Of a stretch of DNA of 14,060 nt, positions 6,205 through 12,659 are shown piece by piece. Positions within the stretch are counted from its first letter, which is position 1; the number at the start of each line of letters is the position of its first letter. The notes under the pieces were generated by a model. That model was not told where the DNA came from. It saw nothing but the letters and a program-made list of their open reading frames with translations, and did not search any database. Source of the DNA: Oscillospiraceae bacterium (lineage in GTDB: Bacteria; Bacillota; Clostridia; Oscillospirales; Acutalibacteraceae); the NCBI GenBank assembly GCA_019422905.1, contig JAHZCM010000042.1:1874-15933 (forward strand), in the 5' to 3' direction. A program made the position numbers and the translations under genes.

Positions 6205-6228
6205 TTTGATATTATTCTTAATATCAAA
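6205..6228. promoter_or_regulatory. Perfect inverted repeat, candidate operator
   Basis: TTTGATATT (6205-6213) and AATATCAAA (6220-6228) are exact inverted copies around a 6-base spacer, just downstream of the expected lipoprotein transcription start. A related half-site ATATCAA occurs at 6150-6156, before the -35. Repeated half-sites suit a ribbon-helix-helix dimer pair; the adjacent regulator is the obvious candidate. Confidence 0.55.
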
Positions 6229-6254
6229 AAACAAATTACAGGGAGTGTAGAATT

Positions 6255-7034
6255 ATGAGGAAATTATGGACGATCCTTTTGGCGGGCCTGCTTGTCTGCA
6301 CGCTTGCTGCGTGCGATGCAGGGGAGACGGGCAGTTCTGTCGAAGTTTCCGCCACTGCACCTGAAAGCTCAACGGCTGAAGCCGCACCGACCGAAGAGCC
6401 AACTCCAGAGCCGACGGCTGCACCGGCAGAAGCGCACGAAATCACCTACAACAATACCATTGTATGGACGAACAGCATCGGTTCGCTTTGGGAGCAAACC
6501 ATCATTGAAATCACAAACACGGGCAGCGAGAATCTCTATCTCTCTTCGGGTTCCTATGATCTGGAGGATGAAAGCGGCGCGCTTGTAGCAAGCAGAACAA
6601 TGGTATCTGCCTTTCCGGATGTTATTGCTCCGGGCGAAAAAGGATATATGTATGAAGCGACAACGCTGGATGAAGCGCCGTCGGGCAGCCTTGTGGCGGT
6701 TCCCCGCGAGAGCGTTAAAAAGGCTACAGTCGATTTAATCCGGTATGAAACGTCGGATATCCAGATTTCCGATACAGGCTATGGGAATATCAAGATTCTG
6801 GGCCGCGTTGAGAATACGTCGGAGGAGACCGGCAGCATGGTTTATATCGTGACGGTGTTGTACGATGCGGACGGGAACCCGGTCGCCGTTGAATTCACGA
6901 TTCTGAGCGACGAGCTGGCCCCGGGCGACAAAGTCGGCTTTGAGTTTCAGAGCTTTTCCCTGCCAGATTCCGTAACTGCCGATACAATTGCGGATTACAC
7001 GATCTATGCATATCCGATGCAGATGCAGTTTTAA
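6255..7034 (+). CDS. Predicted lipoprotein with two FxLYD-like domains
   Basis: A 259-residue secreted lipoprotein. The N-terminus MRKLWTILLAGLLVCTLAAC gives a basic n-region, hydrophobic core and lipobox LAAC, with C20 the lipidated residue, so the mature protein is anchored to the outer face of the membrane. A low-complexity Pro/Thr/Glu/Ala linker (about 21-61) leads to two similar beta-rich segments, about 64-145 and 168-245. Each holds an N-T-x-E/S-type turn (ITNTGSE; VENTSEE), a D-x-x-G loop (DLEDESGALV; YDADGNPVAV) and a late APGEK/APGDK strand lead-in, as in FxLYD and related Ig-like domains of Gram-positive lipoproteins. GGGAG lies about 10 bases before the ATG. Its promoter and operator are shared with the divergent ribbon-helix-helix gene. 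Ligand and role unknown. Confidence 0.82.
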   Translation: MRKLWTILLAGLLVCTLAACDAGETGSSVEVSATAPESSTAEAAPTEEPTPEPTAAPAEAHEITYNNTIVWTNSIGSLWEQTIIEITNTGSENLYLSSGSYDLEDESGALVASRTMVSAFPDVIAPGEKGYMYEATTLDEAPSGSLVAVPRESVKKATVDLIRYETSDIQISDTGYGNIKILGRVENTSEETGSMVYIVTVLYDADGNPVAVEFTILSDELAPGDKVGFEFQSFSLPDSVTADTIADYTIYAYPMQMQF

Positions 7035-7055
7035 AGAATTGAGAATAGCAACAAA

Positions 7056-7095
7056 ATCCCCGAACCGGCTTATGCTGATTCGGGGATATTACTTT
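7056..7095. terminator. Terminator after the lipoprotein gene
   Basis: ATCCCCGAA (7056-7064) and TTCGGGGAT (7079-7087) form a perfect 9-bp stem with a 14-base loop, followed by ATTACTTTAAG. The U-run is modest on the plus strand; the minus-strand exit (TTTTGTT) is slightly better, but no minus-strand gene reaches it. Confidence 0.7.
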
Positions 7096-7154
7096 AAGTG
7101 GCCCTCATATACAGAAGCCGGAAAGTTTCGCGGCCTTTCGGTGTGATAATAAAA

Positions 7155-7198
7155 GGAGATCAGCGGGGTAAGGCTCCCGGCATCTCTCTGTGTTTTGG
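7155..7198 (+). other. Imperfect hairpin in the gap before the CBS gene
   Basis: GAGAT (7156-7160) pairs with ATCTC (7182-7186), then GC/GC and GGG/CCC pair inside with a bulge and a mismatch; a U-rich TGTGTTTTGG follows. It could be a second weak terminator. It lies upstream of the next promoter, so it is not a leader of the CBS gene from that promoter. Confidence 0.25.
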
Positions 7199-7222
7199 AA
7201 TAGCATTTTAACATTCCGTTTC

Positions 7223-7251
7223 TTGAATCCGCCGCGAACCTGTGATATTCT
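7223..7251 (+). promoter_or_regulatory. Sigma-A promoter for the HEPN-like/CBS gene
   Basis: -35 TTGAAT (7223-7228), 17-base spacer, -10 TATTCT (7246-7251). Expected start near 7258, leader about 27 bases, containing the AAAGGGGAA ribosome-binding site. Confidence 0.6.
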
Positions 7252-7284
7252 ATCTTTTAGAAAAGAGAAAAGGGGAAGTGCGGC

Positions 7285-7983
7285 ATGCGAAGCGACGAAT
7301 TCATCGATCTTTATAAACAACTGGAGGATGCGCTCGAAGAGAAATTCAGCGGTGCAAAGCGCCGATATTCGAGCGTCATTTTTGAATATATCAATCATTA
7401 TGAAAGTGCGCCGGTGCGCGAGTCGCTGAATCTTTGCCGGGAAATCCGGAACCTCATGATGCACAACGCGAATCTCGGCGGGGTTTCGATTGTGGAGCCG
7501 AGCGAGCCGGTGGTGGAGGCGCTGCGCGCGGCGCTGGACTACGTCCGCCGCCCGCCGCTTGCATTGGATTATGCCACGACCGGGCAGCGGATCGTCTGTG
7601 CGAGCCTTTCGGACCGTCTCCTGAAGCTGATGGCGACGATGGAAAAGAGCGGCTTTTCCCACATCCCGATTGTCGACGGGAAAGCGTTTATCGGCGTGTT
7701 CAGCGTATCGACGATCTTTTCCTGTGTCCTGCAGGAGCCGGAGCTGCACATCACGCCGGAAACGACGGTTCAGGAGCTGGGAGAGATGCTGCCCGTAGAC
7801 AGGCACATCGAAAATTACGCTTTTGTGGACCGGAAAGCCACGCTGCTGGAAACACGCCGGATGTTTGAGAAGATCCGCGGCAAAAACAAGCGGCTTTCCG
7901 TGATTTTTATCACAGAGACGGGCAGCCGGGAGGAGCCGCTGCTCGGCATGCTGACGCCGTATGATGTGATGAAGGACGGCTAA
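7285..7983 (+). CDS. CBS-pair protein with HEPN-like N-terminal domain
   Basis: A 232-residue soluble protein in two parts. Residues 1-90 look all-alpha and end with REIRNLMMHN; R55-x4-H60 fits the Rx4-6H motif of HEPN domains, which are often RNA-cleaving or nucleotide-binding. Residues about 93-232 form a CBS pair: the first repeat contains the clear signature GFSHIPIVDGKAFIGVFS (123-140), the second is more diverged and ends with SVIFIT and LLGMLTPYDV (219-228). CBS pairs bind adenosine ligands such as AMP, ATP, SAM or c-di-AMP and gate a partner domain. The inference is a ligand-gated HEPN protein; nuclease activity is unproven and the HEPN call rests on one motif and predicted helices. 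Monocistronic: own promoter, hairpin at 7991 after the stop. Start ATG 7285 has GGGGA about 9 bases upstream. Confidence 0.8.
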   Translation: MRSDEFIDLYKQLEDALEEKFSGAKRRYSSVIFEYINHYESAPVRESLNLCREIRNLMMHNANLGGVSIVEPSEPVVEALRAALDYVRRPPLALDYATTGQRIVCASLSDRLLKLMATMEKSGFSHIPIVDGKAFIGVFSVSTIFSCVLQEPELHITPETTVQELGEMLPVDRHIENYAFVDRKATLLETRRMFEKIRGKNKRLSVIFITETGSREEPLLGMLTPYDVMKDG

Positions 7984-8014
7984 AAACAAATGAGCACCGA
8001 AGCCTCGGTGCTCA
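7984..8014. terminator. Terminator shared by the CBS gene and rpmB
   Basis: TGAGCACCGA (7991-8000) and TCGGTGCTCA (8005-8014) form a perfect 10-bp stem with a 4-base loop. On the minus strand TTTGTTTTTAG follows, an excellent exit for rpmB. The plus-strand exit (TCCTTC) is weaker. Confidence 0.88.
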
Positions 8015-8031
8015 TCCTTCAAAATCAGCTT

Positions 8032-8220
8032 TTAGATTGCTCTCGTAACCTTGCCGGAGCGCAAGCAACGGGTGCAGGCGTATACACGCTTCGGTGTACC
8101 GTTAACAAGTGCCTTTACTCGTCTGATATTCGGTTTCCAAGTCCGGTTGGAACGTCTGTGAGAATGGGAAACCTGAATGCCGAAGGATACGTCCTTTCCG
8201 CAAATTTCACATTTAGCCAT
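8032..8220 (-). CDS. rpmB: Large ribosomal subunit protein bL28
   Basis: A 62-residue basic ribosomal protein of the 50S subunit. MAKCEICGKD, the SHSHRRSNRTWKPNI segment and the C-terminal VYACTRCLRSGKV are diagnostic of bL28. Both zinc-binding pairs are intact (C4/C7 and C49/C52), so this is the C+ (zinc) form, not the cysteine-free paralogue. AAGGAGGTG lies about 6 bases before ATG 8220, a very strong site. It is transcribed alone from a sigma-A promoter at 8268-8296 and ends at the hairpin at 7991-8014. It diverges from the M50 protease operon. Confidence 0.98.
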   Translation of the reverse strand: MAKCEICGKDVSFGIQVSHSHRRSNRTWKPNIRRVKALVNGTPKRVYACTRCLRSGKVTRAI

Positions 8221-8267
8221 CTATCTGCACCTCCTTAAAGTGCCAATTCTTCAATTGCAACATACGT

Positions 8268-8296
8268 ATTGTAGCAGAAAGAGCGGCAAAATGCAA
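8268..8296 (-). promoter_or_regulatory. Sigma-A promoter for rpmB
   Basis: On the minus strand: -35 TTGCAT (8296-8291), 17-base spacer, -10 TACAAT (8273-8268), leader of about 40 bases to the strong ribosome-binding site. Confidence 0.75.
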
Positions 8297-8335
8297 GGTT
8301 TATTTTTTGTTTCTGAATTGTTTTTTAAAAGGGAA

Positions 8336-8364
8336 TTGTTTTTTCGGCGCTTATGCTTTATAAT
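8336..8364 (+). promoter_or_regulatory. Sigma-A promoter for the M50-scpAB-dac-rluB run
   Basis: -35 TTGTTT (8336-8341), 17-base spacer, perfect -10 TATAAT (8359-8364). The expected start (about 8371) lies after an in-frame ATG at 8367, so translation must begin at ATG 8388. Confidence 0.7.
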
Positions 8365-8387
8365 TCATGTATCCGGGAGGGATATTC

Positions 8388-9083
8388 ATGCTTTTTAATT
8401 CGATTTTAACTTTGCTGCGCGGCGGAAATATCGATCCGATCAGCGTGGTTATGCAGATCCTCGCGACGGTGGTCATCATTTTTCTTGTCCTGCCGTTTCA
8501 TGAGTTTGCGCACGGCTGGGTTGCGAACAAGCTCGGCGACCCCACGGCGCGGCTTGCGGGCCGGCTCACCTTCAACCCGCTTGCGAGCGTGGATCCGATG
8601 GGCGCTGTGTTTTTGCTGCTGTTTGGCTTCGGATGGGCAAAGCCTGTTCCGGTGGACAGCCGGTATTTCAAAAACGAGCGCTCCGGTATGGCGCTGACGG
8701 CCCTGGCCGGTCCGGTGGCGAATCTGATCGCTGCTTATATCGGCTCGCTGATTTTTTATGCCGTATGGGTTTTTGCGCCGTACAGCACGGTTGTAGGCTA
8801 TATTCTCGTTTTTCTCAATTACTACGCCTTTATCAATACGGTGCTTGCCGTGTTCAATCTGGTGCCGATTCCGCCGCTGGACGGCTCCAAGATTCTCGCG
8901 AGCCTTTTGAGCGACCGCGCGCGCTTCAAATTCTACCAGTATCAGAACGTTTTGGCTATGGTCGGCATGATTATTCTGGTTTCCGGCACGCTGTCCGGGC
9001 CTTTGAGCGCGGCTGAAAATGCGATATACGACGGCGTTAGCTGGCTGGCGTCTCTGCCATTTCGCCTGTTTGGCGTGCTGTAA
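8388..9083 (+). CDS. M50-family site-2 protease (intramembrane zinc metalloprotease)
   Basis: A 231-residue multi-pass membrane protein of the compact site-2 protease group. The zinc site is intact: HEFAH with H38, E39 and H42 in the first helix region, and the third ligand D165 in NLVPIPPLDG (157-166). Hydrophobic segments lie at about 18-36, 70-84, 102-130, 136-158 and 187-202. GGGAGG lies 8 bases before ATG 8388; the ATG at 8367 is excluded because it overlaps the promoter. This small form often sits beside scpA/scpB in Bacillota; here it is 5 bases upstream of scpA and heads the operon. Its substrate is unknown. It lacks the PDZ domain of the larger RseP type. Confidence 0.93.
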   Translation: MLFNSILTLLRGGNIDPISVVMQILATVVIIFLVLPFHEFAHGWVANKLGDPTARLAGRLTFNPLASVDPMGAVFLLLFGFGWAKPVPVDSRYFKNERSGMALTALAGPVANLIAAYIGSLIFYAVWVFAPYSTVVGYILVFLNYYAFINTVLAVFNLVPIPPLDGSKILASLLSDRARFKFYQYQNVLAMVGMIILVSGTLSGPLSAAENAIYDGVSWLASLPFRLFGVL

Positions 9084-9088
9084 GCCGT

Positions 9089-9811
9089 ATGGAACACGAA
9101 AAAATGGAAACACTTTCCTATAAGCTGGAGGTGTTTGAGGGGCCGCTCGACCTGCTTCTCACGCTGATCGCAAAAAACAAGCTCAATATTTACGATATCC
9201 CGATCTCGCTGCTTCTGGAGCAGTATATGGACCAGATCAACCGCATGCAGGAGGAAAACCTCGACGTTGCCAGTGAGTTTCTGGAAATGGCGGCGCGGCT
9301 CGTGCAGATCAAAAGCGTTTCGCTGCTGCCAAAGCATGAGGAAGAGGAAATTTTGCGCCGCGAGCTGACGGGCCAACTGCTCGAATACCGGCAGTGCAAG
9401 GAAATGGCGGCGCGCCTGCACGCGATGGTTTCCTTCGACCGCCTTGTGCGCCCGCAGTCGCCTGTTCCGGCGGATCATGCGTATAAACGGCGGCATGCGC
9501 CGGAGGAAATGCTTGCGGCCTATCTCTCTGCACTGGGGCGCAAGCGCCGTATGGAGCCGCCGCCGGCAGAGGCTTTTTCCGGCATCGTCACCAAGCGGAT
9601 CGTCTCCGTCACCTCGCAGATTATTTTTGTGCTGCGCAGCCTGTGGAAGCGCCGCCGCATGCCGTTTCGGGATTTGTTCCGGGGGAAAAAAGACTCCTCG
9701 GAGCGGATCGCCGCCTTTCTCGCCGTGCTGGAGCTTGTCAAAGGCAAGCGCCTGCGTGTGGAGGGAGACGGTGAGGACTGTGAAATCAAGCTGATACACG
9801 GGGGTGAATGA
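9089..9811 (+). CDS. scpA: Segregation and condensation protein A
   Basis: A 240-residue kleisin that bridges the SMC heads and, with ScpB, forms the bacterial condensin for chromosome segregation. The N-terminal SMC-neck-binding signature YKLEVFEGPLDLLLTLI (11-27) followed by KNKLNIYDIPI is diagnostic, and the C-terminal winged helix that contacts the SMC head lies about 190-236 (FRDLFRGKKDSSERIAAFLA). Length is normal. The start is not certain: ATG 9089 has no good Shine-Dalgarno and may rely on coupling to the M50 stop 5 bases earlier; ATG 9104 (codon 6) is an alternative with GGA upstream. The scpB start overlaps its 3' end. Confidence 0.97.
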   Translation: MEHEKMETLSYKLEVFEGPLDLLLTLIAKNKLNIYDIPISLLLEQYMDQINRMQEENLDVASEFLEMAARLVQIKSVSLLPKHEEEEILRRELTGQLLEYRQCKEMAARLHAMVSFDRLVRPQSPVPADHAYKRRHAPEEMLAAYLSALGRKRRMEPPPAEAFSGIVTKRIVSVTSQIIFVLRSLWKRRRMPFRDLFRGKKDSSERIAAFLAVLELVKGKRLRVEGDGEDCEIKLIHGGE

Positions 9812-10370
9812 CCTGAAAAGAGAAGAAATGCTCGGCGCGCTGGAGGCGATTCTGTTTGCCTGCGGCGAGCCGATCGGCATGGACAAGCTCGCCGCGGCGC
9901 TCGAAACCGATACGGCGGAAATCCTGCGGGCCGCAGAAGCGCTTCGGGAAAAATTCAATACGCCGCAGAGCGGCATTCATCTTCTGATTTTGGAAAACGA
10001 CCTGCAGTTTTCCACAAATCCGGCTTATATTGAGCCGGTGCGCGCCGCACTTGACCTGCGCCGCAATACGCCGCTTTCGCAGGCGGCGATGGAGGTGCTG
10101 GCCGTGATCGCCTATAACCAGCCGGTTACGAAGGCGTTTGTCGAGCAGGTGCGCGGGGTGGACTGCTCGGGTGTAATCGGCAGCCTTGCGCTCAAGGGCC
10201 TAATCGAGGAGCGCGGGCGGCTGGAGCTGCCCGGCAGGCCGCTTTTATACGGCACGACGGACGATTTCCTGCGCTGCCTGAATATCAGCTCGCTTTCCGA
10301 GCTGCCGCCTCTGCCGAAAAATGAGGAAACTCCGGCGGAGGAGCCGGCGGACGGCGGTGACGCCGTATGA
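9804..10370 (+). CDS. scpB: Segregation and condensation protein B
   Basis: A 188-residue partner of ScpA; dimers of ScpB wrap the ScpA linker and stabilise the SMC complex. Diagnostic features are EAILFACGEPI (14-24), the paired winged helices, and the conserved PLSQAAMEVLAVIAYNQPVT (91-110) followed by RGVDCSGVIGSL and LLYGTTDDFL. The C-terminal tail (about 168-188) is low-complexity Pro/Glu. The start is GTG at 9804, overlapping scpA by 8 bases and implying translational coupling; ATG 9828 would also be in frame but would trim the first helix and has a poorer site. Its stop overlaps the next gene's start as ATGA. Confidence 0.97.
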   Translation: MNDLKREEMLGALEAILFACGEPIGMDKLAAALETDTAEILRAAEALREKFNTPQSGIHLLILENDLQFSTNPAYIEPVRAALDLRRNTPLSQAAMEVLAVIAYNQPVTKAFVEQVRGVDCSGVIGSLALKGLIEERGRLELPGRPLLYGTTDDFLRCLNISSLSELPPLPKNEETPAEEPADGGDAV

Positions 10371-11047
10371 TCGTCCTGTGGGTCCTTTTGGGCCTTCTGC
10401 TTTTGATCTTTCTTCTGTTGCTTGTGCCCGCACATCTGGAAATCCGGTATGCGGAGACGGTTCGCCTGGAGGCGCGTTACCTTTTCTTGCGGTATACGCT
10501 TCTGCCGGAGCCGGAAAAACCGCAGCAGCCAGAGAAGCCGCAGAAGAAGGAAAAGCAGGAAGCGCAGAAAGAGGAGAAAAAGGAGCCGTCGCTGCAGGAA
10601 AAGTTCAAGCGCTTTTTCAAGGTGCAGGGCTTTTCCGGCGTCATGCACCTGGCGGGCGATTTTCTGCGCCTGACCGGTACGGCGGCTGTGAAGCTCATCC
10701 GGCGCTGCCGCCTGCGGCAGTTTGATCTCTACGCGGTGGCCGGCGGAGACGACGCCGCGGCCGCGGCGATTCTATACGGGCAGGCCTGCGCCGTTTTATA
10801 TCCTGCCGCGCAGGTGCTTTTCCGCCTGACGAAATGCGGTAAGGGCCGGATTTCGGTCGATCTCGATTACAATGTAAAAACGCCGTACGCAAAGCTCTCC
10901 GCGGATCTTTCGCTTCGCCCGGTCTTTGCGGTGTATTACGGCTTGAAGTATCTGATCGGGCTGCTCCCGGTCTATCAACGATTCAGCGATCCGGCAAACC
11001 GGAAGCTGCAGAAAGGTGAAAAAAATGAGCGAAAACAAGGTCAATAA
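10367..11047 (+). CDS. DUF2953 membrane-anchored protein
   Basis: A 226-residue protein with one strong N-terminal membrane helix (about 2-21, almost all Leu/Ile/Val), a short beta-like stretch, a very charged Lys/Glu/Gln/Pro linker (about 50-82) and a C-terminal domain with alternating hydrophobic strands (YGQACAVLYPA, ISVDLDYNV, LSADLSLRPVFAV at about 137-192). This is the DUF2953 architecture, a family found next to scpB and gerW/ytfJ in Clostridia and linked to sporulation by context only. It starts at the ATGA overlap with scpB (4 bases) and its tail (Lys/Glu/Arg-rich) overlaps the gerW start by 23 bases, so the three genes are translationally coupled. Molecular role unknown. Confidence 0.85.
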   Translation: MIVLWVLLGLLLLIFLLLLVPAHLEIRYAETVRLEARYLFLRYTLLPEPEKPQQPEKPQKKEKQEAQKEEKKEPSLQEKFKRFFKVQGFSGVMHLAGDFLRLTGTAAVKLIRRCRLRQFDLYAVAGGDDAAAAAILYGQACAVLYPAAQVLFRLTKCGKGRISVDLDYNVKTPYAKLSADLSLRPVFAVYYGLKYLIGLLPVYQRFSDPANRKLQKGEKNERKQGQ

Positions 11048-11441
11048 TCTTCTTGGCGCGTCGATGGATAAAATCAAGGAAATGGTGGACGTCAACACGG
11101 TGGTCGGCAACCCGATCACGACGCCGGACGGCACGACGGTTATCCCGATTTCCCGCGTGAGCTACGGCTTTGCCGGCGGCGGAACAGACCTGCCCTCCAA
11201 AGCGCAGCCGGATAAGGGACTTTTTGCCGGCGGCAGCGGCGCAGGCATCACGATCAGCCCGATTGCGTTTCTCGTGGTTGCAAACGGCAATGTGCGCATT
11301 TTGCAGATCGAGCCGTATCTTTCTTCCGTGGACCGCATCGTGGCAAACGCGCCGGACATGCTGGATAAGATTACAGGTCTCTTTAAAAAGGACAAGGACG
11401 GCAAGGACGAAGAGGAAGCGGGGCTGCCTCCGCAGTACTGA
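11025..11441 (+). CDS. ytfJ: GerW/YtfJ family spore protein
   Basis: A 138-residue protein of the spore YtfJ/GerW family; B. subtilis GerW is needed for L-alanine germination, and the role here is by homology. The signatures are VNTVVGNPITTPDGTTVIPI (24-43), the glycine-rich VSYGFAGGGTD and FAGGSGAGITISPIAF, then VANGNVRILQIEP. The charged tail (KKDKDGKDEEE) is variable in the family. ATG 11025 is preferred: AAAGGTG (11012-11018) is 6 bases upstream, whereas the in-frame GTG at 11016 is itself part of that site. It overlaps the DUF2953 3' end by 23 bases, and 54 bases separate it from the carboxypeptidase gene. Reliable evidence that the organism sporulates, or descends from spore-formers. 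Confidence 0.93.
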   Translation: MSENKVNNLLGASMDKIKEMVDVNTVVGNPITTPDGTTVIPISRVSYGFAGGGTDLPSKAQPDKGLFAGGSGAGITISPIAFLVVANGNVRILQIEPYLSSVDRIVANAPDMLDKITGLFKKDKDGKDEEEAGLPPQY

Positions 11442-11459
11442 GCCGGCATATTGGCGCCG

Positions 11460-11486
11460 CCTGCCGCGTATACATCCCGTGGCAGG
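11460..11486 (+). promoter_or_regulatory. Hairpin covering the dac ribosome-binding site
   Basis: CCTGCC (11460-11465) pairs with GGCAGG (11481-11486), extended by two pairs after a mismatch. The 3' arm includes the first bases of the AGGTGAT Shine-Dalgarno (11484-11490) of the downstream gene, so folding would reduce initiation. Confidence 0.35.
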
Positions 11487-11495
11487 TGATGGCAT

Positions 11496-12638
11496 TTGAT
11501 CAAGAAATTTTTTGCGGTGATGGCAGCCGTTTTTTTCGTGCTGCTTGCGGCACGGCCGATTTGTGCGGAGGAAGCGGCCAATACAGAGGAGCCGGATGTT
11601 TCGGCGTATGCCGCCGTGCTGTATGACCCGGTGAGCGGCGCGGTGCTGTATGAAAAAAACAGCCGGGAAGTGCTGCCGATGGCAAGCACGACGAAGATCA
11701 TGACGGCGCTGCTCGCCTTTGAAAGCGGGCGTGCGGAGGAAAACGTGGAGGTCACGCAGGAAATGGTCGCGGTGGAAGGCTCTTCCATGGGCCTGAAGGC
11801 CGGCGATGTTTTGACGCTCGGTGCGATTGCGCAGGGCATGATGATGGCCTCCGGCAACGACGGGGCCAACGCGATCGCCCTCTTACTCGGCGGCGATGCG
11901 GAGGGCTTTGCGGAGATGATGAACGGCCGTGCGGCGGAAATCGGCATGACGCAGACCAATTTTGTCACGCCCTCTGGCCTGGACGCCGAGGGGCATGGCT
12001 CTACGGCCTACGATATGGCGCTGCTCGGCGCGGAAGCGATGCGCTGTCCCGCTTTTGTGGAGACGGTGGGCGCCACGTCTCTGCAGGTGCAGTTTCAGTC
12101 TCCGGAGAAAACCGTGTGGTACGAAAATCACAACCGTCTGCTTCGGCTGTATGAGGACTGCACCGGAATCAAGACCGGCTTTACCAAAAAGGCGGGGCGC
12201 TGCTTGGTTTCGGCGGCGGAGCGGGACGGTGTGCAGCTGATCTGCGTTACGCTCAACGCGCCGGACGACTGGAACGACCATATTGCGCTGTTTGAATACG
12301 GCTTCTCGCAGTTTGAAATGCGCACGCTTTCCGATGAATTGCCGTTTGAATATACGGTGCCGGTCGTCGGCGGTGAGGTGGAAACGCTGCGCTGCCAGGT
12401 GGAGGGAGAAGCCTCCGCGACTTTGTATAAGGACGCTGAGGTTTCGGTGGAAATTGTGCTGCCGCATTTTGTTTATGCGCCCGTGGAGGCGGGAACGGTG
12501 CTCGGCACGGTAACGTATACGGTGAACGGCGCGCCGGTGGCGCAACTGCCGCTGACGGCTGCGGAGAGCGTGACACTTGCGCCGGATACCCGCAGCGGCT
12601 TTCAGAAATGGGTGGACCGCGTTTTCCGCCGCGAATAG
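11496..12638 (+). CDS. D-alanyl-D-alanine carboxypeptidase (DacB/DacF type, S11 family)
   Basis: A 380-residue low-molecular-weight penicillin-binding protein that trims the terminal D-Ala from peptidoglycan stem peptides outside the membrane. A signal peptide (basic MIKK, hydrophobic 5-19, likely cleavage after ICA at 24) is followed by the three active-site motifs: S64-T-T-K67, S119-G-N121 and K226-T-G228. A beta-rich PBP5 C-terminal domain spans about 275-360, and the last residues (SGFQKWVDRVFRRE) form an amphipathic membrane-anchoring helix. Length matches DacB/DacF (380-390). The start is TTG 11496, supported by AGGTGAT ending 5 bases before it; no in-frame ATG or GTG offers a full signal peptide. 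Position after gerW and before rluB matches the sporulation dacB neighbourhood and suggests a cortex role, but DacB and DacF cannot be separated by eye. spmA and spmB do not follow it. Confidence 0.93.
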   Translation: MIKKFFAVMAAVFFVLLAARPICAEEAANTEEPDVSAYAAVLYDPVSGAVLYEKNSREVLPMASTTKIMTALLAFESGRAEENVEVTQEMVAVEGSSMGLKAGDVLTLGAIAQGMMMASGNDGANAIALLLGGDAEGFAEMMNGRAAEIGMTQTNFVTPSGLDAEGHGSTAYDMALLGAEAMRCPAFVETVGATSLQVQFQSPEKTVWYENHNRLLRLYEDCTGIKTGFTKKAGRCLVSAAERDGVQLICVTLNAPDDWNDHIALFEYGFSQFEMRTLSDELPFEYTVPVVGGEVETLRCQVEGEASATLYKDAEVSVEIVLPHFVYAPVEAGTVLGTVTYTVNGAPVAQLPLTAAESVTLAPDTRSGFQKWVDRVFRRE

Positions 12639-12659
12639 AAACAGGATAAGGGAGTTTAT

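Noticed and set aside
7105..8022. A 305-codon minus-strand frame opposite the CBS gene
   Set aside because: It runs through a terminator stem and the CBS gene promoter, and shows no recognisable domain.
8367..8387. ATG at 8367 as the start of the M50 protease
   Set aside because: It lies between the -10 element and the expected transcription start, so it would not be in the message; ATG 8388 has GGGAGG upstream.
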